A stretch of 64,000 nucleotides of DNA from Desulfuromonadaceae bacterium (lineage in GTDB: Bacteria; Desulfobacterota; Desulfuromonadia; Geobacterales; Pseudopelobacteraceae). Both the position numbers and the translations under genes were made by a program. The stretch lies in NCBI GenBank assembly GCA_028687585.1, contig JAQTZV010000023.1, positions 1 to 64,000 on the forward strand, in the 5' to 3' direction. Under the pieces are notes generated by a model. The model saw only the letters and a program-made list of their open reading frames with translations, had not been told where the DNA came from and searched no databases. Shown piece after piece: positions 51,627 to 60,965 of this stretch. Each line of letters begins with the position of its first letter. Positions within the stretch are counted from its first letter, which is position 1.

Positions 51627-52142
51627 CTACGACAGTGCTTTTGCAGCGGCAATAGCGGCAGCATAATCAGGCTCACCGGTAACTTCCGGCACAATCTGGA
51701 TGTAGCGGATGATGTTGGCGGCATCAACGACAAACACCGCTCGTGTCAGCAGCAGCAATTCCTTTATCAGCACGCCGTAGCCGAGCCCGAAAGAACGTTC
51801 ACGGTAGTCGGAAAGCGTGATCACCTTGTCAATTCCTGCAGCTCCGCACCAGCGTTTCTGGGCAAAGGGGAGGTCGAGGCTGATGGTCAGTACCACTGCA
51901 TCTCCCGGCAATGACGCTGCTTCCTGATTGAAGCGGCGAGTCTCCGTATCACATACCGGAGTATCGAGGGAAGGTACCGCGCTGATGATTTTTATCTTCC
52001 CGGCGTAGCTTGCGAGTGACACGGCGGCCAGGCCATTATCAACAACGCCAAAATCGGGAGCGGTGTCACCCACCCTGAGCTCCGGGCCCAGCAAAGTCAT
52101 CGGATTTCCCTTAAACGTAATGATTCCTGTTTTTTCACTCAT
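51627..52142 (-). CDS. tpx: Thiol peroxidase (Tpx, atypical 2-Cys peroxiredoxin)
   Basis: 171 residues. Peroxidatic Cys in [17 protein letters not shown] and resolving Cys in [11 protein letters not shown], both placed as in Tpx. [10 protein letters not shown] near residue 30 is the family start. The ATG at 52142 has GAGGAGG seven bases upstream and lies 2 bp after the NUDIX stop. Reduces hydroperoxides with thioredoxin; cytoplasmic or periplasmic in different bacteria, with no signal peptide here. Part of a three-gene operon with the NUDIX and isochorismatase-like genes. Confidence 0.95.
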   Translation of the reverse strand: MSEKTGIITFKGNPMTLLGPELRVGDTAPDFGVVDNGLAAVSLASYAGKIKIISAVPSLDTPVCDTETRRFNQEAASLPGDAVVLTISLDLPFAQKRWCGAAGIDKVITLSDYRERSFGLGYGVLIKELLLLTRAVFVVDAANIIRYIQIVPEVTGEPDYAAAIAAAKALS

Positions 52143-52144
52143 GA

Positions 52145-52849
52145 TCAATCCTCCTCGGTAAGTTCTACCTTTTCAGGTAGTCTGCGACACTCTTCACTCT
52201 CGGCACGAACATCTTCCAAAATACCCAACAATTGCATCACCAGTCGATAGGTGATTCCCCACAGCACCGGCATGTTATCAACGGGGAGCTGTATTGCCGG
52301 TACGTCAAACGTTTTGTCATCAAAGGCAACCGGTCTCCGGGCATGCCGTACAGGATCACGCAGGTCTGAAAGAGCCACCCAGAACAGATCCCGAACCTCT
52401 TCATTCAGTGCCGGTCGCACACGGTTCTTATCGACGGCAAAGAGACAACAGGAAACCCGTACCGGCAGGTTGGCTCCGATGATATCGGAAAGTCGCCCCA
52501 GGTACGTTCCCTCTATGAGGTCAATGCCGATTTCTTCAAGCGTTTCACGGCACGCCGCCTGACAGGGGATTTCACCCTCTTCCAGCTTGCCTCCCGGGAA
52601 AGCAATATGCCCTGACCACGGGTCCAGATCATGAGACGCACGCTGAATAAAGAGCATTTCAATATCGTGGGCATCCTGATGCAATATCATGGCGACTGAT
52701 GCGGGTGTGCGGCCGTCTGAACAAGGCTCGGCAGCAACTGAAAAATTCGCCAACCGCTTGGAAATACAGTCAAAAAAATTGTTATCCTGGACTGATGTGC
52801 CCCGCATGGTGCTTGTAATCCTTTCAAAATAGTTTTCTATCCTCTCCAT
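52145..52849 (-). CDS. NUDIX hydrolase, CoA pyrophosphatase type
   Basis: About 234 residues from the ATG at 52849; an upstream TTG at 52873 is an alternative. The NUDIX box is complete: [20 protein letters not shown] followed by [25 protein letters not shown] ahead of it is typical of NudL/CoAse enzymes. Likely cleaves coenzyme A or other nucleoside diphosphate derivatives. First gene of the operon with tpx. Confidence 0.9.
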   Translation of the reverse strand: MERIENYFERITSTMRGTSVQDNNFFDCISKRLANFSVAAEPCSDGRTPASVAMILHQDAHDIEMLFIQRASHDLDPWSGHIAFPGGKLEEGEIPCQAACRETLEEIGIDLIEGTYLGRLSDIIGANLPVRVSCCLFAVDKNRVRPALNEEVRDLFWVALSDLRDPVRHARRPVAFDDKTFDVPAIQLPVDNMPVLWGITYRLVMQLLGILEDVRAESEECRRLPEKVELTEED

Positions 52850-52982
52850 ATCGGCGGGTATCGTCAAGCACAAATGTTATCGAAGCTCTTTGAAAGAAAC
52901 TTTTTTACGGTGACATTGTCTTGCCAGAGAGCCTTCAAGCTGGTAATTTGGCCACAAAAATCCACGGATTCATACGACGAAC

Positions 52983-53984
52983 ATGCCAACAATTTCAATC
53001 CTCATGCCGGTTCGCAACGAAGAGCGCTATCTTCAGGCAACTCTGGACTCCCTCTATCGCCAGACATATACCGAGTGGGAGCTGATTGCCGTTGACGACG
53101 GCTCAAGTGATCAGACCGCTGCCATCCTCTCTGAAGCCGCTCATAGTGACAGCCGCGTACAGGTGATCAGGCGTCATGGCGGCGGATTGGTAGCGGCACT
53201 CAATACCGGGCTTGAAGCCTGCCATGCACCGCTTCTTGCCCGAATTGACGGAGATGACATCTGCCATCCCCGGCGACTGGAACTGCAGGTAGCATATATG
53301 GACGCCCACCCGGAAACCGGCTTGATTGCCTGCACTTTCCGCCATTTTCCCCGGAGTGGACTTAAACAGGGGATGATTGACTACGAGGTATGGCAGAACA
53401 GCCTGAGAGATCATACTCTCGTTATCCGTGATCTGTTTGTAGAATCCCCCTTCGTCCACCCCTCCATTATGACCCGCAGAACCATCATGGCAGATCTTGG
53501 TGGGTATCAGGATAACGGCTGGCCCGAGGACTATGATCTCTGGCTGCGCATGGCGGCTGCCGGAGTGCACTTTGCCCGTCTGCCTGAGACTCTTCTGTTC
53601 TGGCGCGACCACCCGGAACGGGCCACCCGCACAATGGATGAATACGCGGCACACGCCTTTCGCAGCTGCAAATGCCATCACCTGCTGCACGGTTTTCTTC
53701 AAAACTCCCTCGATGTTGTCATCGCCGGTGCGGGGCAGGAAGCGCGGGCCTGGCAGCGCCTGCTGGCCGCTACAGGGGTAACTGTCTCAACCTGGCTGGA
53801 TGTTGATCCCAGAAAAATTGGCAGGACACTGCATAATGCACCGGTCATTTCCCCCGGAGAGCTTCAGCTGAATGGCAGAAAAATGATCGTAGCCATCGGT
53901 GTACGAGGAGCACGTGAACAGTTTCGAACTGTCGCAGAAAGGCAAGGCTGGCACGAAGGGATAGACTTTGTCTCTGTCGCATGA
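52983..53984 (+). CDS. Family 2 glycosyltransferase fused to a PglD-N-like Rossmann domain
   Basis: 333 residues. Residues 1-230 are a GT-A domain: ISILMPVRNEERYLQATLDS, WELIAVDDGSSDQTAAILSE, APLLARIDGDDICHPRRLEL (DxD) and WPEDYDLWLRMAAAG (catalytic ED). The last ~90 residues (VVIAGAGQEARAWQRLL, WLDVDPRKIGRTLHNAPVIS, MIVAIGVRGAREQFR) resemble the nucleotide-binding N-domain of PglD-type sugar acetyltransferases, without the hexapeptide part. It lies outside the EPS operon on the opposite strand. Acceptor unknown. Confidence 0.88.
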   Translation: MPTISILMPVRNEERYLQATLDSLYRQTYTEWELIAVDDGSSDQTAAILSEAAHSDSRVQVIRRHGGGLVAALNTGLEACHAPLLARIDGDDICHPRRLELQVAYMDAHPETGLIACTFRHFPRSGLKQGMIDYEVWQNSLRDHTLVIRDLFVESPFVHPSIMTRRTIMADLGGYQDNGWPEDYDLWLRMAAAGVHFARLPETLLFWRDHPERATRTMDEYAAHAFRSCKCHHLLHGFLQNSLDVVIAGAGQEARAWQRLLAATGVTVSTWLDVDPRKIGRTLHNAPVISPGELQLNGRKMIVAIGVRGAREQFRTVAERQGWHEGIDFVSVA

Positions 53985-54018
53985 TAAAAAATGATCGCAC
54001 GAACCGCAGTATATGACT

Positions 54019-54144
54019 AATACCAAGGTGCAATCAAAATGAGTACCAGGCGGCGAGGAGAATAGCGACCGAGGCGTACGTTCAGTACGTTGAGGAGCTA
54101 TTGACGAAGCCAATAACGTAATCGTTTGATTTCGACCTGGTATT
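54019..54144. repeat. Nested palindromic element (MITE-like or structured RNA)
   Basis: 126 bp. Outer arms aataccaaggtgcaatcaaa and tttgatttcgacctggtatt are inverted with a few mismatches. Inside, aatagc ... gctatt pair, and the centre gtacgttcagtacgt is a small palindrome. The whole can fold as one long structured hairpin. It lies between the glycosyltransferase and the DUF2288 gene; no second copy is in this window. Confidence 0.7.
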
Positions 54145-54158
54145 GAAGGAGTAGTTTG

Positions 54159-54461
54159 ATGTTACCAAGCAAAGAAGAAATGGCTCTTACCATTGATGAA
54201 ACAGATTGGAGCAGCCTGCGCGCTCATCTGCACCGCGGCGGACTCATCCTGGTTGATGATTCCCTTGACCTGGCTGATACCGCTCATAAGGTCGCCGCCG
54301 ATGACATTGCCATTATTCAGCAGCTGGTCGAGTACGGCATGATCGGCAAACCATCCGACGCAAAGATCCGGGCATGGGAAGAGGATAAACAGAAAAAGTT
54401 TGCCATGCTGGTTGTCAGCCCCTATGTACTGTTCCAGGAAAAAATGCCGATATTTCACTGA
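54159..54461 (+). CDS. DUF2288 family protein
   Basis: 100 residues from the ATG at 54159, preceded by GAAGGAGTAG; a TTG one codon earlier is unlikely. Reads DETDWSSLRAHLHRGGLILV, then DSLDLADTAHKVAADDIAII and FAMLVVSPYVLFQEK, the DUF2288 pattern of a small alpha/beta protein. Function not established. Eight bases before yceH, so probably co-transcribed with it. Confidence 0.9.
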   Translation: MLPSKEEMALTIDETDWSSLRAHLHRGGLILVDDSLDLADTAHKVAADDIAIIQQLVEYGMIGKPSDAKIRAWEEDKQKKFAMLVVSPYVLFQEKMPIFH

Positions 54462-54469
54462 GGTTCATA

Positions 54470-55129
54470 ATGGATAGCATCCTTAACGACATTGAAGTGC
54501 GCGTACTCGGCTGCCTGATAGAAAAGGAGCTTACTACCCCGGAATATTACCCGCTGTCACTCAACGCTCTCACCAACGCCTGCAACCAGAAATCCAACCG
54601 TGATCCGGCCATGTTTCTTGCAGAGGAAGATGTCGTGCGGGCACTGGATTCGCTCCGCTTCAAACAGTTGGCGGTTCTTTCCGCCGACGGCGGTCGAGTG
54701 GCGAAGTATCGTCATCTGATGGCTGAAAAATTTGGCTTGATGCCGGCGGAACAGGCAATCATCTGTGAACTTCTGGTGCGCGGCCCTCAGACGGTTGGTG
54801 AACTTCGGACTCGAGGGGAACGAATGCATCCGTTTGGTAATCTGGCAGCGGTGGAAGAGGTGTTGCAGGAGCTGATAGTGCGGGAAACGCCGCTGATTAC
54901 ACTCTTGCCGCGCCAACCGGGACGAAAAGAGGGGCGCTATGCCCAGCTTTTCTCCGAAATTCCGGAGATTAGCGAAGAATGTGTCGAAGCACCGCCTGAA
55001 GCTGCCCGTCAGCGGGTTATGGCGGAAAATGAACGAATTGTGAAGCTGGAAGAAGAGGTTGCAGTGTTACGGGGTGAAGTGACAGTGTTGCAGCAGCAGA
55101 TGGCGGAATTTACGGCGCAGTTTGAATAA
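54470..55129 (+). CDS. YceH family protein (DUF480)
   Basis: 219 residues. Two tandem winged-helix domains: EVRVLGCLIEKELTTPEYYP and LNALTNACNQKSNRDPAMF, then AEQAIICELLVRGPQTVGEL and RTRGERMHPFGN, ending in a coiled coil (RIVKLEEEVAVLRGEVTVLQ). Conserved across proteobacteria; proposed DNA-binding or regulatory role, not defined. Converges on hflX with only a few bases between. Confidence 0.93.
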   Translation: MDSILNDIEVRVLGCLIEKELTTPEYYPLSLNALTNACNQKSNRDPAMFLAEEDVVRALDSLRFKQLAVLSADGGRVAKYRHLMAEKFGLMPAEQAIICELLVRGPQTVGELRTRGERMHPFGNLAAVEEVLQELIVRETPLITLLPRQPGRKEGRYAQLFSEIPEISEECVEAPPEAARQRVMAENERIVKLEEEVAVLRGEVTVLQQQMAEFTAQFE

Positions 55130-55138
55130 TTCCAATTC

Positions 55139-56842
55139 TTAAATTGGAGTAACGTCTTTGTCCTCCGGCCAAAAGCGTCTCTGCAACTCGTCCATCAACG
55201 GCTTGAGACTCTTCCGGTCGCGGGCTGACACCGTGACACTGTTCCGGGTTCTGGCTGATTGACGTACCTTGAGAAACGCCACGGTATTTTTCTTTTTCAT
55301 ATCACCAAGCAGATCTGCCTTGTTGTACACCAGCAATTCCGGTTTATCCCCCAACTCCAACTCTGCCAGAATAGTCCGCACCTGCGTGATCTGATCCTCA
55401 AAGCGTGGATGGGACGCATCAACCACGTGCAACAGCAGATCGGCATCGCGCATCTCTTCCAGTGTCGCCTTGAACGCTCCCAACAGAGATTTCGGCAGGG
55501 AGCGGATAAAACCGACGGTATCGGTAATGATTACCTCTCGCTCACGCGGGAACCGGAGGCGTCGGGTAGAAGTATCAAGGGTGGCAAAGAGCAGGTCTTC
55601 GGTAAAAACATCGCTCTTGGTCAGGGCGTTCAGCAGCGTTGATTTGCCGGCATTGGTATACCCGACGATCGAGATGATCGGCACTCCGGCTTTCACCCGC
55701 AGTTTTCGCCGTTGGTCCCGTCCTTGAGAAAGTTCCTTCAGTTCACGCTCAAGGGTGGTGATCCGATCCCGGACCCGGCGCCGATCGGTTTCGAGCTTAG
55801 TTTCACCCGGCCCACGGCCGCCGATACCGCCCATCAGCCGCGACATCTGCACACCACGCCCACTCAGACGCGGCAGAAGATATTTGAGCTGAGCAAGTTC
55901 GACCTGCACCTTGCCGTCCAGGGTCTTCGCCCGCCGGGCGAAAATATCAAGTATCAGCTGACTCCGGTCAATCACCTTCAACTCCGTCATTGCAGAAATG
56001 CAGCGCATCTGGGCGGGAGTGAGCTCCTGATCGAACACCAGCATGCTGGCGCCACGCTGCATCGCCCTGATAACCACATCGCGCATCATCCCCTCCCCCA
56101 TCAGAAACCGGGGATTAAGGGTTTTGGGACGCTGCACGAACTCATCCAGTGCTTCCACCTGGGCAGTGCGCGCCAATTCTCGTAACTCGGCTATTGAATC
56201 TTCAGCCTCCTGACGAGTTCCTGACGTTGTAACGGAGATCAGTATGGCCCGTTCAAGAGCATCCATGGCCTTAGGCGCCATACGTACCGCTTTTTCCAGA
56301 TCTGCTTCCAACTCGGGGATGAAATGAACGCAGTCAAGGTCAATGCGTTCAAGCGGAACAATCGGATCGAGGGTTGTACTTGCACCTCGTTGATCGGTGG
56401 CCAGAAAGGCAAGCTGGGCGAAAATCTGATTTTTACCGGGTGCAGACATCAGAGCGGCAAGAAGATCAAAACGTAACAGGGAAAGGTCAGTCAGATCATC
56501 TTCTGAGACCGGTTCGTTTTTCAGATGGGTGTGGATAAAACGCAGGCCGCGCATGACCCGTTTACCGAGGGGGTAATCCCGCAGTTCGGGGATCACGACC
56601 CCCCTTTCATCACCAACGATGACGTATTCCACGTTTCCGGCACGATTTACAAGGATAGCAATTTGACGGCGGAGTTCACTGGAAAGTTCAACGAGACGGG
56701 AAGCAAGTTCGTGGGAACAGAATTCGGCAACCGGTATCCGTCTGCGATACAGACGCTCCAGAGACTGAATCTGGCTTGATTTTAAACCGGCAAGATTGCC
56801 TAATACTTCTTTAATGGGATGACTCCGAGTTACCCCTGACAA
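55139..56842 (-). CDS. hflX: HflX GTPase (ribosome-associated)
   Basis: 567 residues from a TTG at 56842; no ATG or GTG is available before residue ~92, and a smaller product would lose the N-domain. HflX core: GGIGGRGPGETKLETDRR, GTPase motifs VGYTNAGKSTLLNALT (G1), DTVGFIRSLP (G3) and VYNKADLL (G4). About 150 residues longer at the N-terminus than E. coli HflX, as in other long forms. Binds 50S subunits and splits stalled or hibernating ribosomes. Directly downstream of fabI on the same strand. Confidence 0.95.
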   Translation of the reverse strand: MSGVTRSHPIKEVLGNLAGLKSSQIQSLERLYRRRIPVAEFCSHELASRLVELSSELRRQIAILVNRAGNVEYVIVGDERGVVIPELRDYPLGKRVMRGLRFIHTHLKNEPVSEDDLTDLSLLRFDLLAALMSAPGKNQIFAQLAFLATDQRGASTTLDPIVPLERIDLDCVHFIPELEADLEKAVRMAPKAMDALERAILISVTTSGTRQEAEDSIAELRELARTAQVEALDEFVQRPKTLNPRFLMGEGMMRDVVIRAMQRGASMLVFDQELTPAQMRCISAMTELKVIDRSQLILDIFARRAKTLDGKVQVELAQLKYLLPRLSGRGVQMSRLMGGIGGRGPGETKLETDRRRVRDRITTLERELKELSQGRDQRRKLRVKAGVPIISIVGYTNAGKSTLLNALTKSDVFTEDLLFATLDTSTRRLRFPREREVIITDTVGFIRSLPKSLLGAFKATLEEMRDADLLLHVVDASHPRFEDQITQVRTILAELELGDKPELLVYNKADLLGDMKKKNTVAFLKVRQSARTRNSVTVSARDRKSLKPLMDELQRRFWPEDKDVTPI

Positions 56843-56867
56843 GCAGGATAGGTGCGTTAACGAAGTA

Positions 56868-56890
56868 TTTTCTGCAAAAAACGCAGAAAA
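56868..56890 (-). terminator. Possible fabI terminator hairpin
   Basis: TTTTCTGC and GCAGAAAA pair (8 bp) around GTTTTTT on the minus strand, 15 bp after the fabI stop. It is not followed by a U-run, so termination is uncertain. Confidence 0.4.
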
Positions 56891-56904
56891 AGACTTCTAC
56901 CTTA

Positions 56905-57672
56905 CTAAAGCCCGATAATATTGTAGCCGCCGTCAACATAATGGATTTCTCCGCTCACACCGCTCGCCAGGTCACTGCTGAGGTAGAGTGCGGAACCGGC
57001 GACATCTTCCTGCGTGATGGATCGCCTGAGTGGCGCTTTTGACTCAACATGGTTGAGAATGGTGTGAAAGCCGTTCACACCTGCCGCAGCCAGCGTACGG
57101 ATCGGCCCGGCAGAAATTGCGTTTATTCTGATTCCGTCAGGACCGAGCGCCTCTGCCAGATAGCGCACAGATGCTTCCAACGCCGCCTTGGCAAGGCCCA
57201 TGACATTATAACTCGGAAACACCTTCATCGCCCCGTAATAGCTGAGCGTAAGCGCCGAACCGCCGCGCCCCAGCATCATTGGCCGGGCCGCTTTCATAAT
57301 TGCCAGAAATGAGTACACACTGATATCCATTGCGGTGGCAAAACCTTGCCGAGTGGTACTTAAAATAGTTCCCTTAAGCTCTTCTTTATTTGCAAAGGCG
57401 ACCGCATGGATAATGATATCAACACCATCCCATATCCTGGCAAGTTCACTGAACACTGAATCTATCTCTTCATCACTCGTAACATTACACGACAGTATTG
57501 CGGAGGCGTCAAGCGATTCTGCCAACGGACGTACCCGCTTTTCAAGGGCTTCTCCGGTGTAGGTTATCGCCAGCTCAGCCCCCTGTTCATGAAAAAGCCG
57601 GGCAATCGCCCAGGCGATACTTTTATCGTTTGCAACGCCAAAAATGACAACTTTTTTTCCTCGTAGCAACAT
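56905..57672 (-). CDS. fabI: Enoyl-[acyl-carrier-protein] reductase (NADH)
   Basis: 255 residues, short-chain dehydrogenase fold. NADH-binding start VVIFGVANDKSIAWAIARLF with the SIAWAIA motif of FabI, Tyr145 in LTLSYYGAMK, and Tyr155-x6-Lys162 (YNVMGLAK) as catalytic pair. Performs the last step of each fatty acid elongation cycle. The ATG at 57672 has a GGAGGATTAAAG site. It follows the small membrane protein gene in the same direction. Confidence 0.95.
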   Translation of the reverse strand: MLLRGKKVVIFGVANDKSIAWAIARLFHEQGAELAITYTGEALEKRVRPLAESLDASAILSCNVTSDEEIDSVFSELARIWDGVDIIIHAVAFANKEELKGTILSTTRQGFATAMDISVYSFLAIMKAARPMMLGRGGSALTLSYYGAMKVFPSYNVMGLAKAALEASVRYLAEALGPDGIRINAISAGPIRTLAAAGVNGFHTILNHVESKAPLRRSITQEDVAGSALYLSSDLASGVSGEIHYVDGGYNIIGL

Positions 57673-57690
57673 CTTTAATCCTCCAGGTAG

Positions 57691-58014
57691 TTACACTGCG
57701 GGAGACGTTTCCGGAGCAGGCTTACCGGAATCGGGCTCAGCTTGAGTTTCTGTATGTTCCTTCTGATGCTCTTGAGTAGATTCATGCAACGGCCCAATTT
57801 GGCCGGGCTGGTCGGCATGAGCCGGTACCGGTGTAACTGGTAGATGGGCGCTTTCAATGGCAGCCAGACGTTTCTCGATAGTCTCGAGTACTTCCAGCGT
57901 CCGATCCTGCTTCCCCTTAATTGCAAAGACAACAAACGGCATGATCAACCAGACGACAGCCAGGAAAAGACTGATAATGCTCATCATTACCATGAAACCA
58001 CCAAAAACTTCCAT
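57691..58014 (-). CDS. Small membrane protein of unknown function
   Basis: 107 residues from the ATG at 58014, preceded by GCGGGAGATGAC; a longer reading to 58134 lacks a ribosome-binding site and runs into the radical SAM gene. One or two hydrophobic segments (MVMMSIISLFLAVVWLIMPF, VVFAI) are followed by KRLAAIESAHLPVTP and a long polar, Pro/Glu-rich tail ending in PAPETSPAV. The tail is likely cytoplasmic and unstructured. Not recognised; likely in the fabI transcript. Confidence 0.75.
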   Translation of the reverse strand: MEVFGGFMVMMSIISLFLAVVWLIMPFVVFAIKGKQDRTLEVLETIEKRLAAIESAHLPVTPVPAHADQPGQIGPLHESTQEHQKEHTETQAEPDSGKPAPETSPAV

Positions 58015-58078
58015 GTCATCTCCCGCTGAATTTGTGCTCCGCTTATAGCACAGTACTATCTGAAAGTTAAGGTGATTA

Positions 58079-59590
58079 TTACTGATTGCCGCAGAGCAGC
58101 GCGGCATGGTTTGAGCTGAATTGCGGCGGATCATTCCTGATTATCCGGGCAATGGCGGGATGCCGCTTGAATTCGCTCTCAAGAAAGCGCCGGACCTGTT
58201 GACGATCCCACCCCCCGGGATGCCTGAATGCCGTATAGAGGGACAAATCACCTTCATAGAACGGCTGATTGCCATATTCTGCGGCCTCATCTCCGTAGAG
58301 CGGCATATTGAACAGCGCGATGTTAAGAAAAGTGATCGCCCGGTGGTGGCGGGCAACGAACTCCAGAGTCCGTCGCGCCTCCACTACGGTCTCCCCCGGT
58401 GTTCCGAACAGTAGATAACAGTATACAGCGATCCCGGCTTCAGAAAGAGCGCTGAGCACCCGCGAAGCTAATCCCAGGCTGACCCCCTTATTCATCCGGT
58501 CCAGGACACCCTGATCACCGGACTCCAGACCCAACTTGAGCATGGCACAGCCGGAACGTTTAAGGGTTCGGCAGAACTCCGGATCAGCCAACTGATCGTC
58601 AATGCGGGCAAAACCATACCACGGAGCTCCCGGAGGGTTTTCCGCAAGAGCTTGCAGCAGTGCAGGGCTAATTGCATTGTCAAGCAGATGGATCAGGCGC
58701 GGAGCGGTTTGCTCAGTCAGACATTTCAGATCTGACAAAACGGTGGCAACCGGCACCGGATGGTATGCATTCCCTTCAGCACGTTCCGGGCAGAACGAGC
58801 AACGGTTCCAGTAGCAGCCACTGCCGGCGCTATACGGAAGAATTAGTCCGGGCGACAGGTAATCCGAAAGCGGGAGGGTGGTGTAATCAGGGGTTACGTG
58901 GATCTTCGGAATCGAGAGCGCCCCCAGAAATTCCAGAAGTGGTTGCTCGCCCGGACCGCAGATGAGGTGATCAATCAGAGTGCCAAAAGGGTTGCGCCAG
59001 TCGGGGCGCTGCATCCAGGAAGTTACCAAACCGCCGCCAACAACGATTTTCAGCGCGGGGCAGTGTGCCTTGATGTAGCCGATCATGGCAAAGGTGCAAA
59101 GCGCCTGGCTGAGATAATTAAGTGAAAACCCGACCGTGCGGACACCGGAGAGAAGAGCCGGCAACCGCTGACTTAAATACGGGAAAAACGGATTATGTTC
59201 CGGTTGCTGAGCTGCAGCGAGCAGATCGGCACTGCGTAATGGTGAGAGCGTTTTGTGCTGGTAATCGGCCAGTCCGATCGTGACGCCACGATCAGCAGCA
59301 GAGTTGGATAAAAGGCGATTGAGATCACTCACCGCCCGTCGATAACGATCAGGCGCCTGATAAACGGCCATATCTCTTAAAGCGGCGATGCTGTCCGCCC
59401 GCCCCTTGAATGCCCGGCGGCTCCAGGTATCTGATGCCCCCGACGGCTGATCCAGCAGCCAGAGTTGTCCTTCCAGATTGGCATCAAGCGGCCGGCACGG
59501 CAATCCGTGAGCCTTCAAATGTGCCGCCAGACGGGCAATGCCTGCCGGCGGTTCACACGCTTTTGCGAGGGGGGGAAATATGAGCAGCAT
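58079..59590 (-). CDS. Radical SAM protein with B12-binding-like N-domain
   Basis: 503 residues from the ATG at 59590 (MLLIFPPLAKACEPPAGIAR); a longer reading to 59644 would overlap the lipoprotein gene and is less natural. The N-terminal half resembles B12-binding domains in methylthio-/methyl-type radical SAM enzymes. The cluster motif is C259-x4-C264-x2-C267 (GCYWNRCSFCPE), one residue longer than the usual CX3CX2C. LIHLLDNAISPALLQALAEN and MLKLGLESGDQGVLDRMNKG follow, as in Elp3/MiaB-like cores. Substrate unknown. Starts 8 bp after the lipoprotein stop. Confidence 0.87.
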   Translation of the reverse strand: MLLIFPPLAKACEPPAGIARLAAHLKAHGLPCRPLDANLEGQLWLLDQPSGASDTWSRRAFKGRADSIAALRDMAVYQAPDRYRRAVSDLNRLLSNSAADRGVTIGLADYQHKTLSPLRSADLLAAAQQPEHNPFFPYLSQRLPALLSGVRTVGFSLNYLSQALCTFAMIGYIKAHCPALKIVVGGGLVTSWMQRPDWRNPFGTLIDHLICGPGEQPLLEFLGALSIPKIHVTPDYTTLPLSDYLSPGLILPYSAGSGCYWNRCSFCPERAEGNAYHPVPVATVLSDLKCLTEQTAPRLIHLLDNAISPALLQALAENPPGAPWYGFARIDDQLADPEFCRTLKRSGCAMLKLGLESGDQGVLDRMNKGVSLGLASRVLSALSEAGIAVYCYLLFGTPGETVVEARRTLEFVARHHRAITFLNIALFNMPLYGDEAAEYGNQPFYEGDLSLYTAFRHPGGWDRQQVRRFLESEFKRHPAIARIIRNDPPQFSSNHAALLCGNQ

Positions 59591-59597
59591 AGGCGGT

Positions 59598-60683
59598 TTA
59601 CTGATACTGGATATACATCGGCTTCGGATTAAGCTTGAGCACATCCTGCGGAGTCATAAGTGGGTCTTTCTTCTTCGTGTCATTGTGATAAAAGAGTTTA
59701 AAACCGGTATACTGGACCGGTTCGGCAACGACATATTCCTTGTACGAATCACGCTTCAGCCAGGGAGCACCCCAGCCATCCATATGCATAACGATCTGTA
59801 CTTCGGGGCGCAGCACAATACTTTTTGAGTTTGTCACACCGTTACGGGTGAATCGGTGCACCGTAAACACTTTCGGGGGGAGATTATATTTTTTTACCAG
59901 ATCTTTCAGATACCCGGAAGCATAATTGATATCGGCCGCATCATAGGTACCGATCTTCTTACCCGGTTTTTTACCGCTTTTTATCAGATTGAATTCCGGA
60001 TCAATCCCCAAATGCACGTCGGGATTTTTTAGAATCCACTCGAAATGAGGCAGAACAGAGCGAATGTCGTCATGCCCGGTTTGAATATCGATAAAAAGGA
60101 CTGCACCGGATTCTTTAGCCCAACCATAAACCTGGTCAACTATTTTATCCGGCATATACATGCGATACTTGCCATCTTTACCGGGAGCCTCCTGTGCCAC
60201 CACGGCAATCAGATGCAGTGCCGGCTGTACCGGAGTAGCCGGATCGGCCGCCTGCCATTTAGCCACTTCACCGTTCAGACGCAGCAGCATTTCGTCCTTG
60301 GGGAATTCTCCGAGTGCACCCATTTTCCTGGAAAACGGATTGCCGTAATAGGCAACAATGCGCTTGAACGGCAGGATTGAACCGGGTAGCGGCGGCGGGC
60401 ACTTGACCGGCCAGCCGCATTGAGCGGCATATTCCGGACTCTCTCCGGCGTTGTACTTTATCGGGGGGGCCGCTTTACGGGCAGCACTGGTTGTTGCTGC
60501 AAACGCTGCTGCCTTTCTGGTCGCAGAGGTTGTTGCAGCAAACACCGCCTCGGCAGTTTTCCGTTCGGCCTCTTTTTGGGTTTTTGTCTGCAATTCTAAA
60601 GTGTTACTGTCTGAACATGCTGCCAATGCAAACGGGATTAACACGATCCATAGGGGGAAAAATGGGTTAAATCGGTATTTCAA
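59598..60683 (-). CDS. Lipoprotein of unknown function
   Basis: 361 residues. Signal peptide with lipobox (LIPFALAACS), then a low-complexity Ala/Thr/Lys linker with a near-duplicated block (FAATTSATRKAA and FAATTSAARKAA), then a globular domain: ILPFKRIVAYYGNPFSRKMG, LHLIAVVAQEAPGKDGKYRM, VLFIDIQTGHDDIRSVLP, VHLGIDPEFNL, VQIVMHMDGWGAPWLKR. The D-x-Q and D-P-E-F strands suggest a TIM-barrel, possibly glycoside-hydrolase-like, but the family is not identified. Located upstream of the radical SAM gene. Confidence 0.75.
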   Translation of the reverse strand: MKYRFNPFFPLWIVLIPFALAACSDSNTLELQTKTQKEAERKTAEAVFAATTSATRKAAAFAATTSAARKAAPPIKYNAGESPEYAAQCGWPVKCPPPLPGSILPFKRIVAYYGNPFSRKMGALGEFPKDEMLLRLNGEVAKWQAADPATPVQPALHLIAVVAQEAPGKDGKYRMYMPDKIVDQVYGWAKESGAVLFIDIQTGHDDIRSVLPHFEWILKNPDVHLGIDPEFNLIKSGKKPGKKIGTYDAADINYASGYLKDLVKKYNLPPKVFTVHRFTRNGVTNSKSIVLRPEVQIVMHMDGWGAPWLKRDSYKEYVVAEPVQYTGFKLFYHNDTKKKDPLMTPQDVLKLNPKPMYIQYQ

Positions 60684-60734
60684 ATTGGTACTCCATCTTC
60701 TGTTTGGCTACTGGTTCACTGCGGGGACATGCAG

Positions 60735-60965
60735 CTACTGTTCGGGATCTTCAATAAGAAAATCCTCCACGTCAATGACATCTTTAACCTTGAGCACAAG
60801 CGCATCCGGCCAATCCCTGATAGAAAGTCTGGTAAGTATCTTGGACTCCTCAAACGTCAAATCAACGTCGTCCGGCAACTTATCTGCAAGTTCACTCACC
60901 CACCGCGTTTCCTCTGCGGTCATTGGGGCCTGCAATAACTCCCTGCCTGATATTTTCATATTCAT
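60735..60965 (-). CDS. Small acidic protein, unknown
   Basis: 76 residues, acidic and mostly helical (EETRWVSELADKLPDDVDLT, FEESKILTRLSIRDWPDALV), with no membrane segment or known motif. Starts at the ATG at 60965 or two codons later at 60959, where AAGGCGGG is better spaced. It precedes the lipoprotein gene by about 50 bp on the same strand. No function can be assigned. Confidence 0.6.
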   Translation of the reverse strand: MNMKISGRELLQAPMTAEETRWVSELADKLPDDVDLTFEESKILTRLSIRDWPDALVLKVKDVIDVEDFLIEDPEQ

